NCBI GenBank assembly: GCA_934565415.1
Contig: CAKTHQ010000001.1
Location: 56,514 to 120,513 of the forward strand
DNA length: 64,000 nucleotides
Reading direction: 5' to 3'
From: an uncultured Oscillospiraceae bacterium
GTDB taxonomy: Bacteria; Bacillota; Clostridia; Oscillospirales; Oscillospiraceae
Positions 1 through 9,111 of the stretch are shown piece after piece; positions within the stretch are counted from its first letter, which is position 1, and the number at the start of each line of letters is the position of its first letter. The position numbers were made by a program, and so were the translations under genes. The notes under the pieces were generated by a model. It saw only the letters and a list, made by a program, of their open reading frames with translations, was not told the origin of the DNA and searched no databases.

Positions 1-399
1 GCCGACAGAGACGAGCTGGACGATGGCAGCCTCATTACGGCCAAGGCCGCCGTTCTGAAGGTGGCCGCCGGGAAGTCCACCGTCAAGGCGGACCGGACTG
101 TAACCATCTACAAGAAGGATCCCAACGCTACCTACAAGTTCGCCGTTACCAGCTCCGATAAGAAGCTGAACAACGTAGAGCGGCTGACGATTAAGGACAG
201 CAAGCTCCAGGGCGTTTACGAGATCGTCAACCTGGGCGACGGCAACTTCGAAATCTATGTAAAGGCCAACAGCCTGGAAAAGGTGAAGGCCGGCAGCCTG
301 ACCCTGAACTACTTCGTAAGAGGTATGGCGGTTCAGTACGACAGAAAGGGCAATGAGGTGCCCAACGGTACCCTGAACCTGAAGCTCACCGTAAAGTAA
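1..399 (+). CDS. C-terminal part of a secreted repeat protein (partial)
   Basis: The reading frame is open from base 1, so the gene begins outside the window; only the last 132 residues are seen. The final 100 residues (from about ADRTVTIYKKDPN to NLKLTVK) align well with the end of the 1394-residue secreted protein at 48064-52248, which has LTLYKADPN, then IVVKDS, and ends SLKVNVK. Both therefore probably end in the same beta-rich domain. No sorting motif or membrane anchor follows. Function is unknown; an extracellular structural or adhesive role is inferred only from the relative with a signal peptide. Confidence 0.8.
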   Translation, partial: ADRDELDDGSLITAKAAVLKVAAGKSTVKADRTVTIYKKDPNATYKFAVTSSDKKLNNVERLTIKDSKLQGVYEIVNLGDGNFEIYVKANSLEKVKAGSLTLNYFVRGMAVQYDRKGNEVPNGTLNLKLTVK

Positions 400-413
400 A
401 TCTCCCCAATCTC

Positions 414-444
414 AAAGCAGCCGCCCCCCGGGCGGCTGCTTTTC
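414..444 (+). terminator. Rho-independent terminator
   Basis: A 13-bp perfect stem (AAAGCAGCCGCCC with GGGCGGCTGCTTT) is followed by T residues, 15 bases after the stop codon of the partial gene. Confidence 0.9.
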
Positions 445-519
445 TATGGGGAAACAAAGCCCATCCGTTTCCCAAAACCGGTTTCCCTTGCAAATGCCGG
501 GGTTCTGCCGAATTTAGGA

Positions 520-548
520 TTGCGTTTTCAAAACTTTGGGGCTATAAT
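520..548 (+). promoter_or_regulatory. Sigma-A promoter of the asparaginase gene
   Basis: TTGCGT (520-525) and TATAAT (543-548) are separated by 17 bases. Its position excludes the longer open frame that begins at 520 as the true start. Confidence 0.8.
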
Positions 549-591
549 GTTTACTAGCATACTATTGGTTACGGGAGAGACGGAATTCATC

Positions 592-1587
592 ATGACAAAA
601 AAGAAGATCCTGCTGCTGACTACCGGCGGCACCATCGCCTGCACCCCGGGGCAGGAGGGGCTGGAGCCCCAAAAGGGGCGGATCCTGGAGCGGGAGCTGG
701 AACGGCTGCGGGTCTTTTACGACATCACGGTGAAGGACATTATCTGCCTGGATTCCTCCAACATTACCCCGGAGGAATGGCAGCTGATTGCCCGGAGCGT
801 CTTTGATGCCAGAAAGGGCTATGACGGCATTGTGGTTTCCCACGGTACCGATACCATGGCCTATACCGCCTCCGCCGTGACCTTCATGCTTCCGAACATT
901 CCGTTACCCGTGGTGTTTACCGGGTCCCAGCTGCCCCTGACGGATATGCTCTCCGACGGCCCGGCCAACCTGCGGACGGCCTTTGCCATGGCCGCCTCCG
1001 GAAAGCCCGGGGTGTTTCTGGCCTTCGACCGCAAAGTCATGCTGGGCTGCCGGGCGGTGAAGATCCGGGCTTCCGGCTTTTCCGCCTTTGAGAGCATCAA
1101 TGCCCGGTACGCCGCCGCGGTCAGCACCCGGGGGCTCCAGGTCAACGAAGAGGTGCTGCCCAGGGTCACCGGGGAGGCGGCTTTAAAGGACCGGCTCTGC
1201 CGGGAAGTGTTTCTGCTGAAGCTGACCCCGGGGCTGAACCCCGCCGTCTTTGATATGCTGGCGGCTATGGGCTACAAGGGCATCGTCATCGAGGCCTTCG
1301 GCCTGGGGGGCGTCAACGTGCTCCACAAGGGCCTGCGGGGCATCCGCCGGGCGGTGGAGGACGGCATTTCCGTAGTAGTCACCACCCAGTGCCTCTACGA
1401 CAGCGCCGACCTGGGGGTATACCAGGTGGGCACCAAGCTCCTGGAGCTGGGGGTCATCCAGGGAAAGGACATGACCTCCGAGGCAGCCTACACCAAGCTC
1501 ATGTGGGGCCTGGGCCAGGGGCTTACGCCCGATGGCATCGCGGAGCTTTTCGCCAAAGATCTGGCGGGGGAAATCACGGTGGGGTAA
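592..1587 (+). CDS. ansA: L-asparaginase, type I (asparaginase/glutaminase family)
   Basis: Hydrolyses L-asparagine to aspartate and ammonia in the cytoplasm. The 331-residue protein has the two signatures of the family: TTGGTIA at residues 10-16 with the nucleophile Thr14, and SHGTDTM at 83-89 carrying the second Thr-Asp pair. There is no signal peptide, which fits the type I cytoplasmic enzyme. I chose ATG 592 because the promoter ends at 548 and a purine-rich GGGAGAGACGG precedes it; upstream codons in the same frame fall inside the promoter. The gene is single, with its own promoter, and is followed by an AT-rich repeat. Confidence 0.93.
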   Translation: MTKKKILLLTTGGTIACTPGQEGLEPQKGRILERELERLRVFYDITVKDIICLDSSNITPEEWQLIARSVFDARKGYDGIVVSHGTDTMAYTASAVTFMLPNIPLPVVFTGSQLPLTDMLSDGPANLRTAFAMAASGKPGVFLAFDRKVMLGCRAVKIRASGFSAFESINARYAAAVSTRGLQVNEEVLPRVTGEAALKDRLCREVFLLKLTPGLNPAVFDMLAAMGYKGIVIEAFGLGGVNVLHKGLRGIRRAVEDGISVVVTTQCLYDSADLGVYQVGTKLLELGVIQGKDMTSEAAYTKLMWGLGQGLTPDGIAELFAKDLAGEITVG

Positions 1588-1590
1588 AAA

Positions 1591-1668
1591 TAATTAGCAA
1601 TTAGCAGTTAGCAATTAACAGTTATAGAGAAAAATTGCTAATTGCACATTGCTAATTGCTAATTAACG
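1591..1668. repeat. AT-rich repeat built of AATTAGCAATT-type units
   Basis: Several short direct copies of TTAGCAATTA or TTAGCAGTTA are followed, after GAGAAAAA, by the reverse-complement form TTGCTAATTG, so the tract can fold into a long hairpin. It lies between asparaginase and the pyrophosphatase and could end transcription of the former. No coding potential. Confidence 0.6.
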
Positions 1669-1713
1669 AGAACAACATATTAAATTTCAAATGATCATAC
1701 CAAGGAGGAAACA

Positions 1714-3327
1714 ATGGATCCTATTTATGTGACCGGACACCGAAATCCGGATACCGATTCCATCGTGGCTGCCATGGCCTATGCCGCCCTGCGCAACGCC
1801 GTGGGGGACCGGGAGTACAAGGCGGCCTGCCTGGGCCGGGTGTCGGACGAGACTCAGCTGGTGCTGGACCGGTTCGGCTTTGAGGCCCCCAAGCGCATTA
1901 CCAGTATGTACACCCAGGTTCAGGACCTGGACTACGATACCCCTCCGGTGCTGGATGCCAACGTTACCGTGTCCCAGGCCTGGAAGGTGTTCCAGCAGCA
2001 GACCAATATTTCCGCTCTGCCCGTGGCCAACGAGGACGGCACCCTGTACGGGATGCTCTCCAAGGACTACATCGCATCCTACAATATGGACCTGATTGCC
2101 GGGGCGGAGCTGGACAACGTGCCTCTGTTTAACGTGCTGTCCGTGCTGGAGGGCAAGGTTCTGAACGACGCCGGAGACCAGGTGGATACCATTTCCGGCA
2201 AGGTGACCATCGCCCTGCCCCAGAGCCGGGAAAGCCTGCTGTGGAGCCGGAAGGACTCCATCGTCTTCTGCGGCCATCAGCCGGACATGATCCGCCGGGC
2301 CCTGGAAATGAACGTTACCGCCCTGGTACTGTGCCAGACGGAGCTGGACGAGGAGCTGCGGAACCTGCCCACCACCACCTGCATCATCTCTACCCCCTTT
2401 GCCGCCTATCGGGCCAGCCGGATGATCTTTTTGTCCACCCCCATCGGCCGGATCTGCCGGAAGGACGACCTGGTGTGCTTCCACCTGGAGGACCGGGTGG
2501 ACGATGTGAAGGAAACCGTGCTGAAGCACAGAGAGTCCAGCTACCCCATTCTGGATGCCGACGAAAAGATTGCGGGCCTTCTCAGCCGGTACCATCTGCT
2601 GCGGCCCCGCCGGAAGCGGGTGGTTCTTGTGGACCACAACGAGGCAGCCCAGTCCGTGCCGGGCCTGGAAGAGGCGGAGATTCTGGAAATCATTGATCAT
2701 CACCGGCTGGCGGACATCCAGACCACCAACCCCATCTATGTACGCAACGAGCCCGTGGGCTCTACCAATACCATCCTGGCCGGAATGTACCAGGACCGGG
2801 GGCTGATGCCCTCCAAGGGCATGGCCGGTATGATGGCCGCCGCCATTCTGTCCGACACCGTCATGTTCAAGTCCCCCACCTGCACGGAGCGGGACCGGAA
2901 GATGGCCGGGCGCCTGGCCCGGATGGCCGATGTTTCCCTGGACGAGCTGGGCAAGGCCATTTTCTCCGGCTCCCTGGGCAGCAAGAGCGCGGAAGAGCTG
3001 CTGTTTACGGACTATAAGGAGTTCCACATTGCGGGCAACGACTTTGCCGTGGCCCAGATCACCTGTGTGGACAGCCCCAGTATGCTGGAGCGGAAGGACG
3101 AATTCCTGGCCCATATGCGCAAGAAGGCCCAGCAGGAGGGACTGATGATGGTCATCCTTATGCTGACGGATGTGCTGCTGGAAGGCACCCAGCTCATCTA
3201 TGTGGGCGACGACGATACCATCCAGCAGGCCTTCGGTGTGGCCCCCAAGGACAATACCGTATTCCTGCCCCGGGTGATGAGCCGGAAGAAGCAGATCATT
3301 CCCATGCTTTCCGCTCTGTGGGGCTAA
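1714..3327 (+). CDS. Manganese-dependent inorganic pyrophosphatase with regulatory CBS/DRTGG insert
   Basis: Family II (DHH) pyrophosphatase that splits pyrophosphate to two phosphates. Motifs seen: GHRNPDTDS near residue 8 (metal ligands), LVDHNE and IIDHHR in the middle, and GSTNT after them, all typical of the DHH/DHHA2 fold. At 537 residues it is over 200 longer than the minimal enzyme. The extra stretch of about 70-300 contains a CBS-domain pair (ISALPVANEDGTLYGMLS and SYPILDADEKIAGLLS) split by a DRTGG-like section, the form known to be regulated by adenine nucleotides. A strong AAGGAGG precedes ATG 1714. holB starts 3 bases after the stop. Confidence 0.93.
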   Translation: MDPIYVTGHRNPDTDSIVAAMAYAALRNAVGDREYKAACLGRVSDETQLVLDRFGFEAPKRITSMYTQVQDLDYDTPPVLDANVTVSQAWKVFQQQTNISALPVANEDGTLYGMLSKDYIASYNMDLIAGAELDNVPLFNVLSVLEGKVLNDAGDQVDTISGKVTIALPQSRESLLWSRKDSIVFCGHQPDMIRRALEMNVTALVLCQTELDEELRNLPTTTCIISTPFAAYRASRMIFLSTPIGRICRKDDLVCFHLEDRVDDVKETVLKHRESSYPILDADEKIAGLLSRYHLLRPRRKRVVLVDHNEAAQSVPGLEEAEILEIIDHHRLADIQTTNPIYVRNEPVGSTNTILAGMYQDRGLMPSKGMAGMMAAAILSDTVMFKSPTCTERDRKMAGRLARMADVSLDELGKAIFSGSLGSKSAEELLFTDYKEFHIAGNDFAVAQITCVDSPSMLERKDEFLAHMRKKAQQEGLMMVILMLTDVLLEGTQLIYVGDDDTIQQAFGVAPKDNTVFLPRVMSRKKQIIPMLSALWG

Positions 3328-3330
3328 GCA

Positions 3331-4281
3331 ATGATGGAAGCTCTTCTTGGCAACGAGCACATCAAACAAAATCTGCGGGCATCTCTTGGCAAGGGCCATA
3401 TTTCCCACTTCTATCTGATTTCCGGCCCGGAGGGCTCCGGCAAGCACACCCTGGCAAAGCTTCTGGCCGCGGCCATTCTGTGCACCGGAGAGCCTAAGCC
3501 CTGCCTGGGCTGTACCCCCTGCCGGAAGGTGATGGAGGGGGTACACCCGGATTTTATCACCGTGGACGACCCGGAAAAGAAAACCGTGCCGGTGGACCTG
3601 ATCCGGCAGGCCCGGGCGGATATGTATATCCAGCCCAATGAATCGGACCACAAGATCTATCTCTTCCCCAGGGCCCAGGATATGGGCATCCCCGGCCAGA
3701 ACGCCCTATTAAAGGTTCTGGAGGAGCCCCCCAGGTACGGGGTGTTTGTGCTGCTTACCACCAATCCGGATGCGCTGCTGCCTACCGTCCGCTCCAGGTG
3801 TACGGAACTGCGGATGCAGGCCCTGCCGGAAGGCATTTTAAGGCAGCAGCTGGAGAAGGAATTCCCGGAGGCGGAAGCCTTGAGCATTCAGGGGGCTATG
3901 GCCCGCAGCGGAGGCTTCCTGGGCCAGGCAAAAGCGATGCTGGCCGAAGGGGCCCAGGTGCCGGGGGAGACCAGGAGCTTTGTAAGCGCCCTGTGCAAAA
4001 AGGACCCCCTGCTGCTTACCGAGACCCTGGTGCCTATGGAAAAATGGAAGCGGGATGCCCTGGCGGATATTTTAAAGGACTGGATGGGCCTTTTGGAAAG
4101 CGCCCTGGTCACTGCCTGCGGGGTCCAGGCCGTATCCCCCATGGCCCGGGCCCTGGCCGCCCACCGGGAGAGCCGGGACCTGCATACCCTGTACGAAACC
4201 GTCAAAAAAGCCAGGGAGTATACCCTGAGCAATGTGTCCCCGGCTGCCGTCTGCGGATTCCTTGCCTGGGCACTGCGATAA
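3331..4281 (+). CDS. holB: DNA polymerase III subunit delta prime
   Basis: Clamp-loader subunit that helps place the sliding clamp on DNA. The 316-residue protein carries an AAA+ P-loop (SGPEGSGKHT, about 30-39), a four-cysteine zinc module (CTGEPKPCLGCTPC), and the SRC sensor TVRSRCTEL. It has no good ribosome site of its own and begins 3 bases after the pyrophosphatase stop, so it is probably translationally coupled. ATG 3331 and ATG 3334 are both possible. Next to ricT, as in many Firmicutes where holB and ricT (yaaT) are neighbours. Confidence 0.93.
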   Translation: MMEALLGNEHIKQNLRASLGKGHISHFYLISGPEGSGKHTLAKLLAAAILCTGEPKPCLGCTPCRKVMEGVHPDFITVDDPEKKTVPVDLIRQARADMYIQPNESDHKIYLFPRAQDMGIPGQNALLKVLEEPPRYGVFVLLTTNPDALLPTVRSRCTELRMQALPEGILRQQLEKEFPEAEALSIQGAMARSGGFLGQAKAMLAEGAQVPGETRSFVSALCKKDPLLLTETLVPMEKWKRDALADILKDWMGLLESALVTACGVQAVSPMARALAAHRESRDLHTLYETVKKAREYTLSNVSPAAVCGFLAWALR

Positions 4282-4296
4282 GCAAAGGAGAACATC

Positions 4297-5619
4297 ATGG
4301 AAGAAACGACCAACCCCCAGGTGCGGGTGGTGGACATTCAGTTCCGTCCGGGACAGAAGGTCTACTTCTTCAGCCCTGAGGACCTGCCCCTCAAGCAGGG
4401 GGACCATGTGATTATCGATACCGCCCGGGGGCCGGAATTCGGCATCTGCGCCTCCAATATCCATGCCATTGCCGAAAAGGATGTGGTGGCGCCCCTGCGG
4501 AAGGTCCTGCGGAAGACCACCCCCCAGGACGAAAAAATCGTGGCGGAAAACCGGGCCAAGGAGAAAAAGGCCGAGGCGGCCTGCGTCCAGAAAATTCGGC
4601 TGCACAACCTGGATATGCAGCTGGTGTGTGCCGAGTGCGCCTTCGACGGCAGCAAGATTCTGTTCTATTTTACCGCCGACGAGCGGGTGGATTTCCGGGA
4701 GCTGGTGAAGGACCTGGCCGGCATTTTCCACACCCGCATTGAGCTGCGGCAGATCGGCGTCCGGGATAAGGCGAAGATGGTAGGGGGGTTAGGCATCTGC
4801 GGCCGGCCCTTCTGCTGCGCCAGCTTCCTGGCGGATTTCCAGCCGGTGTCCATCAAAATGGCCAAGTCCCAGAACCTGAGCCTGAACCCCACCAAAATTT
4901 CCGGTACCTGCGGGCGGCTTATGTGCTGCCTCAAGTACGAGCAGGATACCTATGAGGCCCTGATTCGCACCAGCCCCAAGGTAGAATCCTTTGTGGATAC
5001 CCCGGACGGCCGGGGCACCGTGATCGAAGCGGATATTCTGCGCCAGCGGGTAAAGGTGCGGATGGAAAACGATCCGGATACCATCAATGTCTATGAAAAC
5101 GAGGATGTGGCGGTTCTGCGCAGCGGCAAGGCCAAGAAGAACGACGCCCCCATCCCTGCGGACCTGGCCCCCATCTCCGGCAGCGGCAAGCGCCCGGCCA
5201 AGAAGAAAGAGGAGCCGGAGGATCCCATGGTGCTGGAGCCCATCCGGTTTCGGTACTCTACGGAGTCCGTGGTAGAGCAGACCCCTGCGCCCCAGGAGAC
5301 GGCCGGGGAGCAGCCCGCCGCCGTCCCGGCCCCGGAAGCATCGGCAGAGCGGCTCCCGCGGCCTCTGCGCCCCAGAAAAGACCGCCCGGACCGTCCCCGC
5401 CGCCCCAGGCTCCAGAGACCGGAGGAAGAGGACGGCAGCGAGAAAAAGGAGCCCAGAGGCGAGCAGAAGCCCCGGCCCAGAAGAGAACGGCCGGACCGGC
5501 CCAGAAGGGAAGAGGCAGCCCTCCAGGAGACACCGGAGGGCGCCCAGAACCGCCCGCCCCGCCGCCGGAACAACTACCGGGGCCCCAGAAGACCCTACCA
5601 TAAAAAGCCCCAGGAATAA
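4297..5619 (+). CDS. ricT: PSP1-domain regulator RicT (YaaT) with long basic tail
   Basis: In Bacillus RicT is part of the Ric complex with RicA and RicF that binds Fe-S clusters and assists RNase Y-dependent mRNA maturation. The first ~275 residues match the family (PSP1 domain) and hold its cysteines: GICGRPFCCASFL and GTCGRLMCCLKYE. The last ~140 residues are an unusual low-complexity extension rich in Arg, Pro, Glu and Lys (RPRKDRPDRPRRPRL and similar), predicted disordered and perhaps RNA-binding. AAGGAG precedes ATG 4297. The gene ends at a terminator shared with rpoD. Confidence 0.92.
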   Translation: MEETTNPQVRVVDIQFRPGQKVYFFSPEDLPLKQGDHVIIDTARGPEFGICASNIHAIAEKDVVAPLRKVLRKTTPQDEKIVAENRAKEKKAEAACVQKIRLHNLDMQLVCAECAFDGSKILFYFTADERVDFRELVKDLAGIFHTRIELRQIGVRDKAKMVGGLGICGRPFCCASFLADFQPVSIKMAKSQNLSLNPTKISGTCGRLMCCLKYEQDTYEALIRTSPKVESFVDTPDGRGTVIEADILRQRVKVRMENDPDTINVYENEDVAVLRSGKAKKNDAPIPADLAPISGSGKRPAKKKEEPEDPMVLEPIRFRYSTESVVEQTPAPQETAGEQPAAVPAPEASAERLPRPLRPRKDRPDRPRRPRLQRPEEEDGSEKKEPRGEQKPRPRRERPDRPRREEAALQETPEGAQNRPPRRRNNYRGPRRPYHKKPQE

Positions 5620-5625
5620 AAATCG

Positions 5626-5660
5626 CCGCCCGTGCTTCTTTCGGCACGGGCGGACATATT
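5626..5660. terminator. Bidirectional terminator between ricT and rpoD
   Basis: CCGCCCGTGC pairs with GCACGGGCGG (10 bp). T tracts lie on both sides (ATATTTTTT on the plus strand, ATTTTTATT when read on the minus strand), so it can serve both convergent genes. Confidence 0.88.
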
Positions 5661-5662
5661 TT

Positions 5663-6820
5663 TTAGCAGTAGAAATCCCGGATTTTCTTGGCCCGGCTGG
5701 GGTGGCGGAGCTTCCGGATGGCCTTGTTCTCGATCTGGCGGATCCGCTCCCGGGTGACGCCGAAGATCTGGCCCACCTCTTCCAGGGTGTGGGTCCGGCC
5801 GTCGTACATACCGAAGCGCATCCGCAGCACATCGGCTTCCCGCTCGGTCAGGGTGCCCAAAATTTCCTTCAGGGCCTCCGCAAGCAGGGCGTTGGAGGTG
5901 GCGTCTGCAGGGCCGGGGGTCCGCTCGTCCTCTACGAAGGAGCCGATGGAGGTGTCCTCTTCGTCACCCACGGGGGTATCCAGGCTCAGGGTATCGGCGG
6001 CGGTCCGGTTGGCCTCGATGATCTTTTCTACGGGCAGGCCCAGCTCGGCGGCGATTTCCTCCATGGTGGGCTCCCGGCCCAGCTCCTGGACCAGCTTCCG
6101 GTTGCAGCGGGTGGCCTTATTGATGACCTCTACCATATGCACCGGCACCCGGATGGTCCGGGCCTGGTCGGCAATGGCCCGGGTAATGGCCTGCCGGATC
6201 CACCAGGTGGCATATGTAGAGAATTTGTTTCCCTTTGTCCAGTCGAATTTGTCTACGGCCCGGATAAGGCCTGTGTTGCCTTCCTGGATCAGGTCCAGAA
6301 TGTGCAGGCCCCGGCCGGAATATTTTTTGGCAATGGAGACCACCAGCCGCAGGTTGGCTTCCGTCAGCTTGTTCTTGGCTTCCTGGTCGCCTTCGGATAC
6401 CCGCTTGGCCAGCTCCACTTCCTCATCGGCAGACAGAAGCTTTACCTGGCCGATTTCCTTCAGGTACATCCGCACCGGGTCGTCCAGGCTGTATTCGGCA
6501 GCCAGGTCCACGGGGTCGATGAGCTCTTCCTCTTCGATGTTCCGCAGGTCCAGCCCGTCGTCCAGGTTGTCCCCAATGCCGTCTCCCAGAAGATCCAGAG
6601 AATCGTCCATATCCAGCTCGGTGGTGGTGATCTGGATGTTCATGGACTCAAACCGGTCGTAGATCTCCTCGATTTTCTCCGGAGACAGCTGCATCTTTTC
6701 CAAAATGGAGGACAGCTCGGTATCCTTAATCATGCCCTCTTTCTTGCCCCTCAGGATCAGCGCCTGCATGGCGGCCTGAAGGTCTTCGGTGCCTTTTGCC
6801 GGCTTTTTCACAGTACTCAT
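5663..6820 (-). CDS. rpoD: RNA polymerase primary sigma factor RpoD/SigA
   Basis: Directs RNA polymerase to -10/-35 promoters. The 385-residue protein has region 1.1 (N-terminal acidic part), region 1.2 ([13 protein letters not shown]), region 2 with the -10 recognition helix ([17 protein letters not shown]), region 3, and region 4 ending in the helix-turn-helix that reads the -35 box ([20 protein letters not shown]). The length is typical of Firmicutes SigA. A clear promoter lies at 6869-6897. Many promoters in this window match its consensus with a 17-base spacer. Confidence 0.97.
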   Translation of the reverse strand: MSTVKKPAKGTEDLQAAMQALILRGKKEGMIKDTELSSILEKMQLSPEKIEEIYDRFESMNIQITTTELDMDDSLDLLGDGIGDNLDDGLDLRNIEEEELIDPVDLAAEYSLDDPVRMYLKEIGQVKLLSADEEVELAKRVSEGDQEAKNKLTEANLRLVVSIAKKYSGRGLHILDLIQEGNTGLIRAVDKFDWTKGNKFSTYATWWIRQAITRAIADQARTIRVPVHMVEVINKATRCNRKLVQELGREPTMEEIAAELGLPVEKIIEANRTAADTLSLDTPVGDEEDTSIGSFVEDERTPGPADATSNALLAEALKEILGTLTEREADVLRMRFGMYDGRTHTLEEVGQIFGVTRERIRQIENKAIRKLRHPSRAKKIRDFYC

Positions 6821-6868
6821 AGTTTCTCCCTCTTCGTCTTCTGACAGTCAATTTTCGTTCGCCTAAAG

Positions 6869-6897
6869 ACTATACCCCGAATTTCTTTTTTTGACAA
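6869..6897 (-). promoter_or_regulatory. rpoD promoter
   Basis: On the minus strand TTGTCA (6897-6892), 17 bases, then TATAGT (6874-6869). Confidence 0.8.
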
Positions 6898-6992
6898 GGG
6901 TTTCTTCCAAAAATAATTGGCTTTTTGCGGATATTGTCGTTTTTTTCTCAGCTCCGGCAAGAGTTTTCCCCTTTTTTCGTGAAAACATACGG

Positions 6993-7021
6993 TTGCGTTT
7001 TTGGAAATGTTTCGGTATAAT
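6993..7021 (+). promoter_or_regulatory. lepA promoter
   Basis: TTGCGT (6993-6998), 17 bases, TATAAT (7016-7021). It overlaps the long upstream reading frame and so favours ATG 7070 as the lepA start. Confidence 0.82.
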
Positions 7022-7069
7022 GAGATAGAATGCAATTTGTATGCCCAGATAAAGGAAGAGGTAGCCCAT

Positions 7070-8878
7070 ATGACGGATCTTTCCCACATTCGCAATTTTT
7101 CCATCATCGCCCATATTGACCACGGCAAGTCCACTCTGGCAGACCGCCTGATGGAGGAATGCCGGGCGGTAGACCTGCGGCAGAAGGCCGAGCAGCTCCT
7201 GGACTCCATGGACCTGGAGCGGGAGCGGGGCATTACCATCAAGGCCACGGCGGTCCAGCTGAACTATACCGCCGACGACGGGGAAACCTACGATCTGAAC
7301 CTTATCGATACCCCGGGCCATGTGGACTTTAACTACGAAGTTTCCCGCTCTCTGGCCGCCTGCGAAGGCGCCGTGCTGGTGGTGGATGCCAGCCAGGGTG
7401 TAGAGGCCCAGACTTTGGCCAACACCTACCTGGCCATCGATGCCGGGCTGGAGGTGCTGCCGGTCATCAATAAGATCGACCTGCCCTCTGCCCGCCCTGC
7501 GGAGGTCAAGGCCGAGGTAGAGGACATCATCGGTATCCCCGCGGAGGATGCCCCGGAAATTTCCGCCAAGAACGGCATCAATATCCATAGTGTTTTGGAA
7601 ATGATCGTCAAGGATATTCCCGCCCCCAAGGGAGACCGGCAGGCTCCCCTGCAGGCCCTGATTTTCGACAGCCAGTACGATTCCTACCGGGGCGTTATCG
7701 TGTATACCCGGATCAAGGAAGGCACGGTAAAGGCCGGTATGGACATTAAAATGATGGCCACCGGGGCCGTCTATAAAGTGGTGGAAGTGGGCACCATGAA
7801 TCCCCTGGGCCTGACCCCCGGGGAATCCCTGGGCGCCGGAGAGGTGGGCTACATCACCGCTTCCATTAAAAACGTATCCGATACCCGGGTGGGCGATACC
7901 GTTACCACGGTGGAAAACCCGGCCTCCGAGCCGCTGCCCGGCTATCGCCAGGTCCAGCCCATGGTCTACTCCGGCGTGTACCCGGCGGATGGGGCCAAGT
8001 ACGGGGACCTGCGGGACGCTCTGGAAAAGCTGAAACTGAACGACGCCTCCATGAGCTACGAGCCGGAGAGCTCCATTGCCCTGGGCTTTGGCTTCCGCTG
8101 CGGCTTTCTGGGCCTGCTGCATATGGAAATCATCCAGGAGCGACTGGAACGGGAATACAACCTGGACCTCATCACCACCGCCCCCAACGTTGTGTACCGG
8201 GTGACCAAAACAGACGGCACGGTTCTGATGGTGGATAACCCTCTGGACTACCCGGACCCCATGGAAATCCAGCTTGCCGAAGAGCCCTTTGTAAAGGCCA
8301 GCCTGATTGCCCCCCAGGAATATGTGGGCAACATTATGGACCTGTGCCAGGCCCGCCGGGGCGAATTCAAAAATATGGAATACCTGGATGCCAACCGGGT
8401 GGAGCTGCATTACGAGATGCCCCTCAACGAAATCATCTACGATTTCTTCGATGCCCTCAAGTCCCGTACCCGGGGCTACGGCAGCCTGGACTATACCTTC
8501 CTGGGCTACCGGCCCAGCCGGCTGGTGAAGCTGGATATCCTGCTAAACGGCGATGTGGTAGACGCGTTGAGCTTTATCCTCTTTGCGGACAACGCCTATC
8601 CCAGAGCCCGGAAGATCTGCGAAAAACTGAAGGACAATATCCCCCGCGCCCAGTTTGAAATCCCCGTTCAGGCCGCCATCGGCGGCAAGATCATCGCCCG
8701 GGAGACCATCAAGGCCCTGCGGAAGGATGTGCTGGCCAAGTGCTACGGCGGCGACATCACCCGGAAGAAGAAGCTGCTGGAAAAGCAGAAGGAGGGCAAA
8801 AAAAGGATGCGCACCTTCGGCACCGTAGCCGTCCCCTCCGAGGCCTTTATGGCAGTATTAAAGCTGGACGACGAATAA
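7070..8878 (+). CDS. lepA: Elongation factor 4 (LepA)
   Basis: Translational GTPase that acts on stalled or mistranslocated ribosomes. The 602-residue protein has G1 [10 protein letters not shown]3 DTPGH and G4 NKID, domains II and V, and the LepA-specific C-terminal domain ending in the basic stretch [17 protein letters not shown], so it is full length. ATG 7070 is preceded by AAAGGAAGAGG and lies after the promoter. Single gene; a palindrome-rich tract follows before hemW. Confidence 0.97.
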   Translation: MTDLSHIRNFSIIAHIDHGKSTLADRLMEECRAVDLRQKAEQLLDSMDLERERGITIKATAVQLNYTADDGETYDLNLIDTPGHVDFNYEVSRSLAACEGAVLVVDASQGVEAQTLANTYLAIDAGLEVLPVINKIDLPSARPAEVKAEVEDIIGIPAEDAPEISAKNGINIHSVLEMIVKDIPAPKGDRQAPLQALIFDSQYDSYRGVIVYTRIKEGTVKAGMDIKMMATGAVYKVVEVGTMNPLGLTPGESLGAGEVGYITASIKNVSDTRVGDTVTTVENPASEPLPGYRQVQPMVYSGVYPADGAKYGDLRDALEKLKLNDASMSYEPESSIALGFGFRCGFLGLLHMEIIQERLEREYNLDLITTAPNVVYRVTKTDGTVLMVDNPLDYPDPMEIQLAEEPFVKASLIAPQEYVGNIMDLCQARRGEFKNMEYLDANRVELHYEMPLNEIIYDFFDALKSRTRGYGSLDYTFLGYRPSRLVKLDILLNGDVVDALSFILFADNAYPRARKICEKLKDNIPRAQFEIPVQAAIGGKIIARETIKALRKDVLAKCYGGDITRKKKLLEKQKEGKKRMRTFGTVAVPSEAFMAVLKLDDE

Positions 8879-8956
8879 AAAAGGAGCCGGGAAATAAAGG
8901 CGGATTTGCGTTTAAACAATACCGGAAGGCGGATGAAATAAAAACCGTCCTCTCTC

Positions 8957-9043
8957 CCGCCGCAGGCGGATTTCATCCACAACAGTGGATTTCACCCGTC
9001 CGAAGGACGGATTTCACTGGAGCTATTGCAATACAATAGCTCC
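8957..9043 (-). repeat. Four-unit palindrome array with ATTTCA spacers
   Basis: Palindromes CCGCC-GCA-GGCGG (8957-8969), CCAC-AACA-GTGG (8977-8988), CCGTCC-GAA-GGACGG (8996-9010) and a 10-bp stem GGAGCTATTG/CAATAGCTCC (9019-9043) are separated by ATTTCAT or ATTTCAC. Read on the minus strand each unit is GTGAAAT plus hairpin, the same design as the array at 52807-52989. It fills part of the 233-base gap between lepA and hemW. Further GC palindromes lie at 9055-9088. Confidence 0.75.
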
Positions 9044-9111
9044 CGGCCCTTATCCGCCGCCGCGGCGGCACCTTCCCCCGGGGGAAGGAGAGATCATGAA
9101 GGAGGCTTTCT

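Noticed and set aside
1687..3651. 654-residue open frame on the minus strand
   Set aside because: It mirrors the pyrophosphatase and holB genes, has no ribosome site, and its composition (Gly/His/Gln-rich) is typical of an antisense frame in GC-rich DNA.
8743..8982. Minus-strand frame containing KSACGGREDG
   Set aside because: It is translation of the palindrome unit, repeated near 35930; not a gene.
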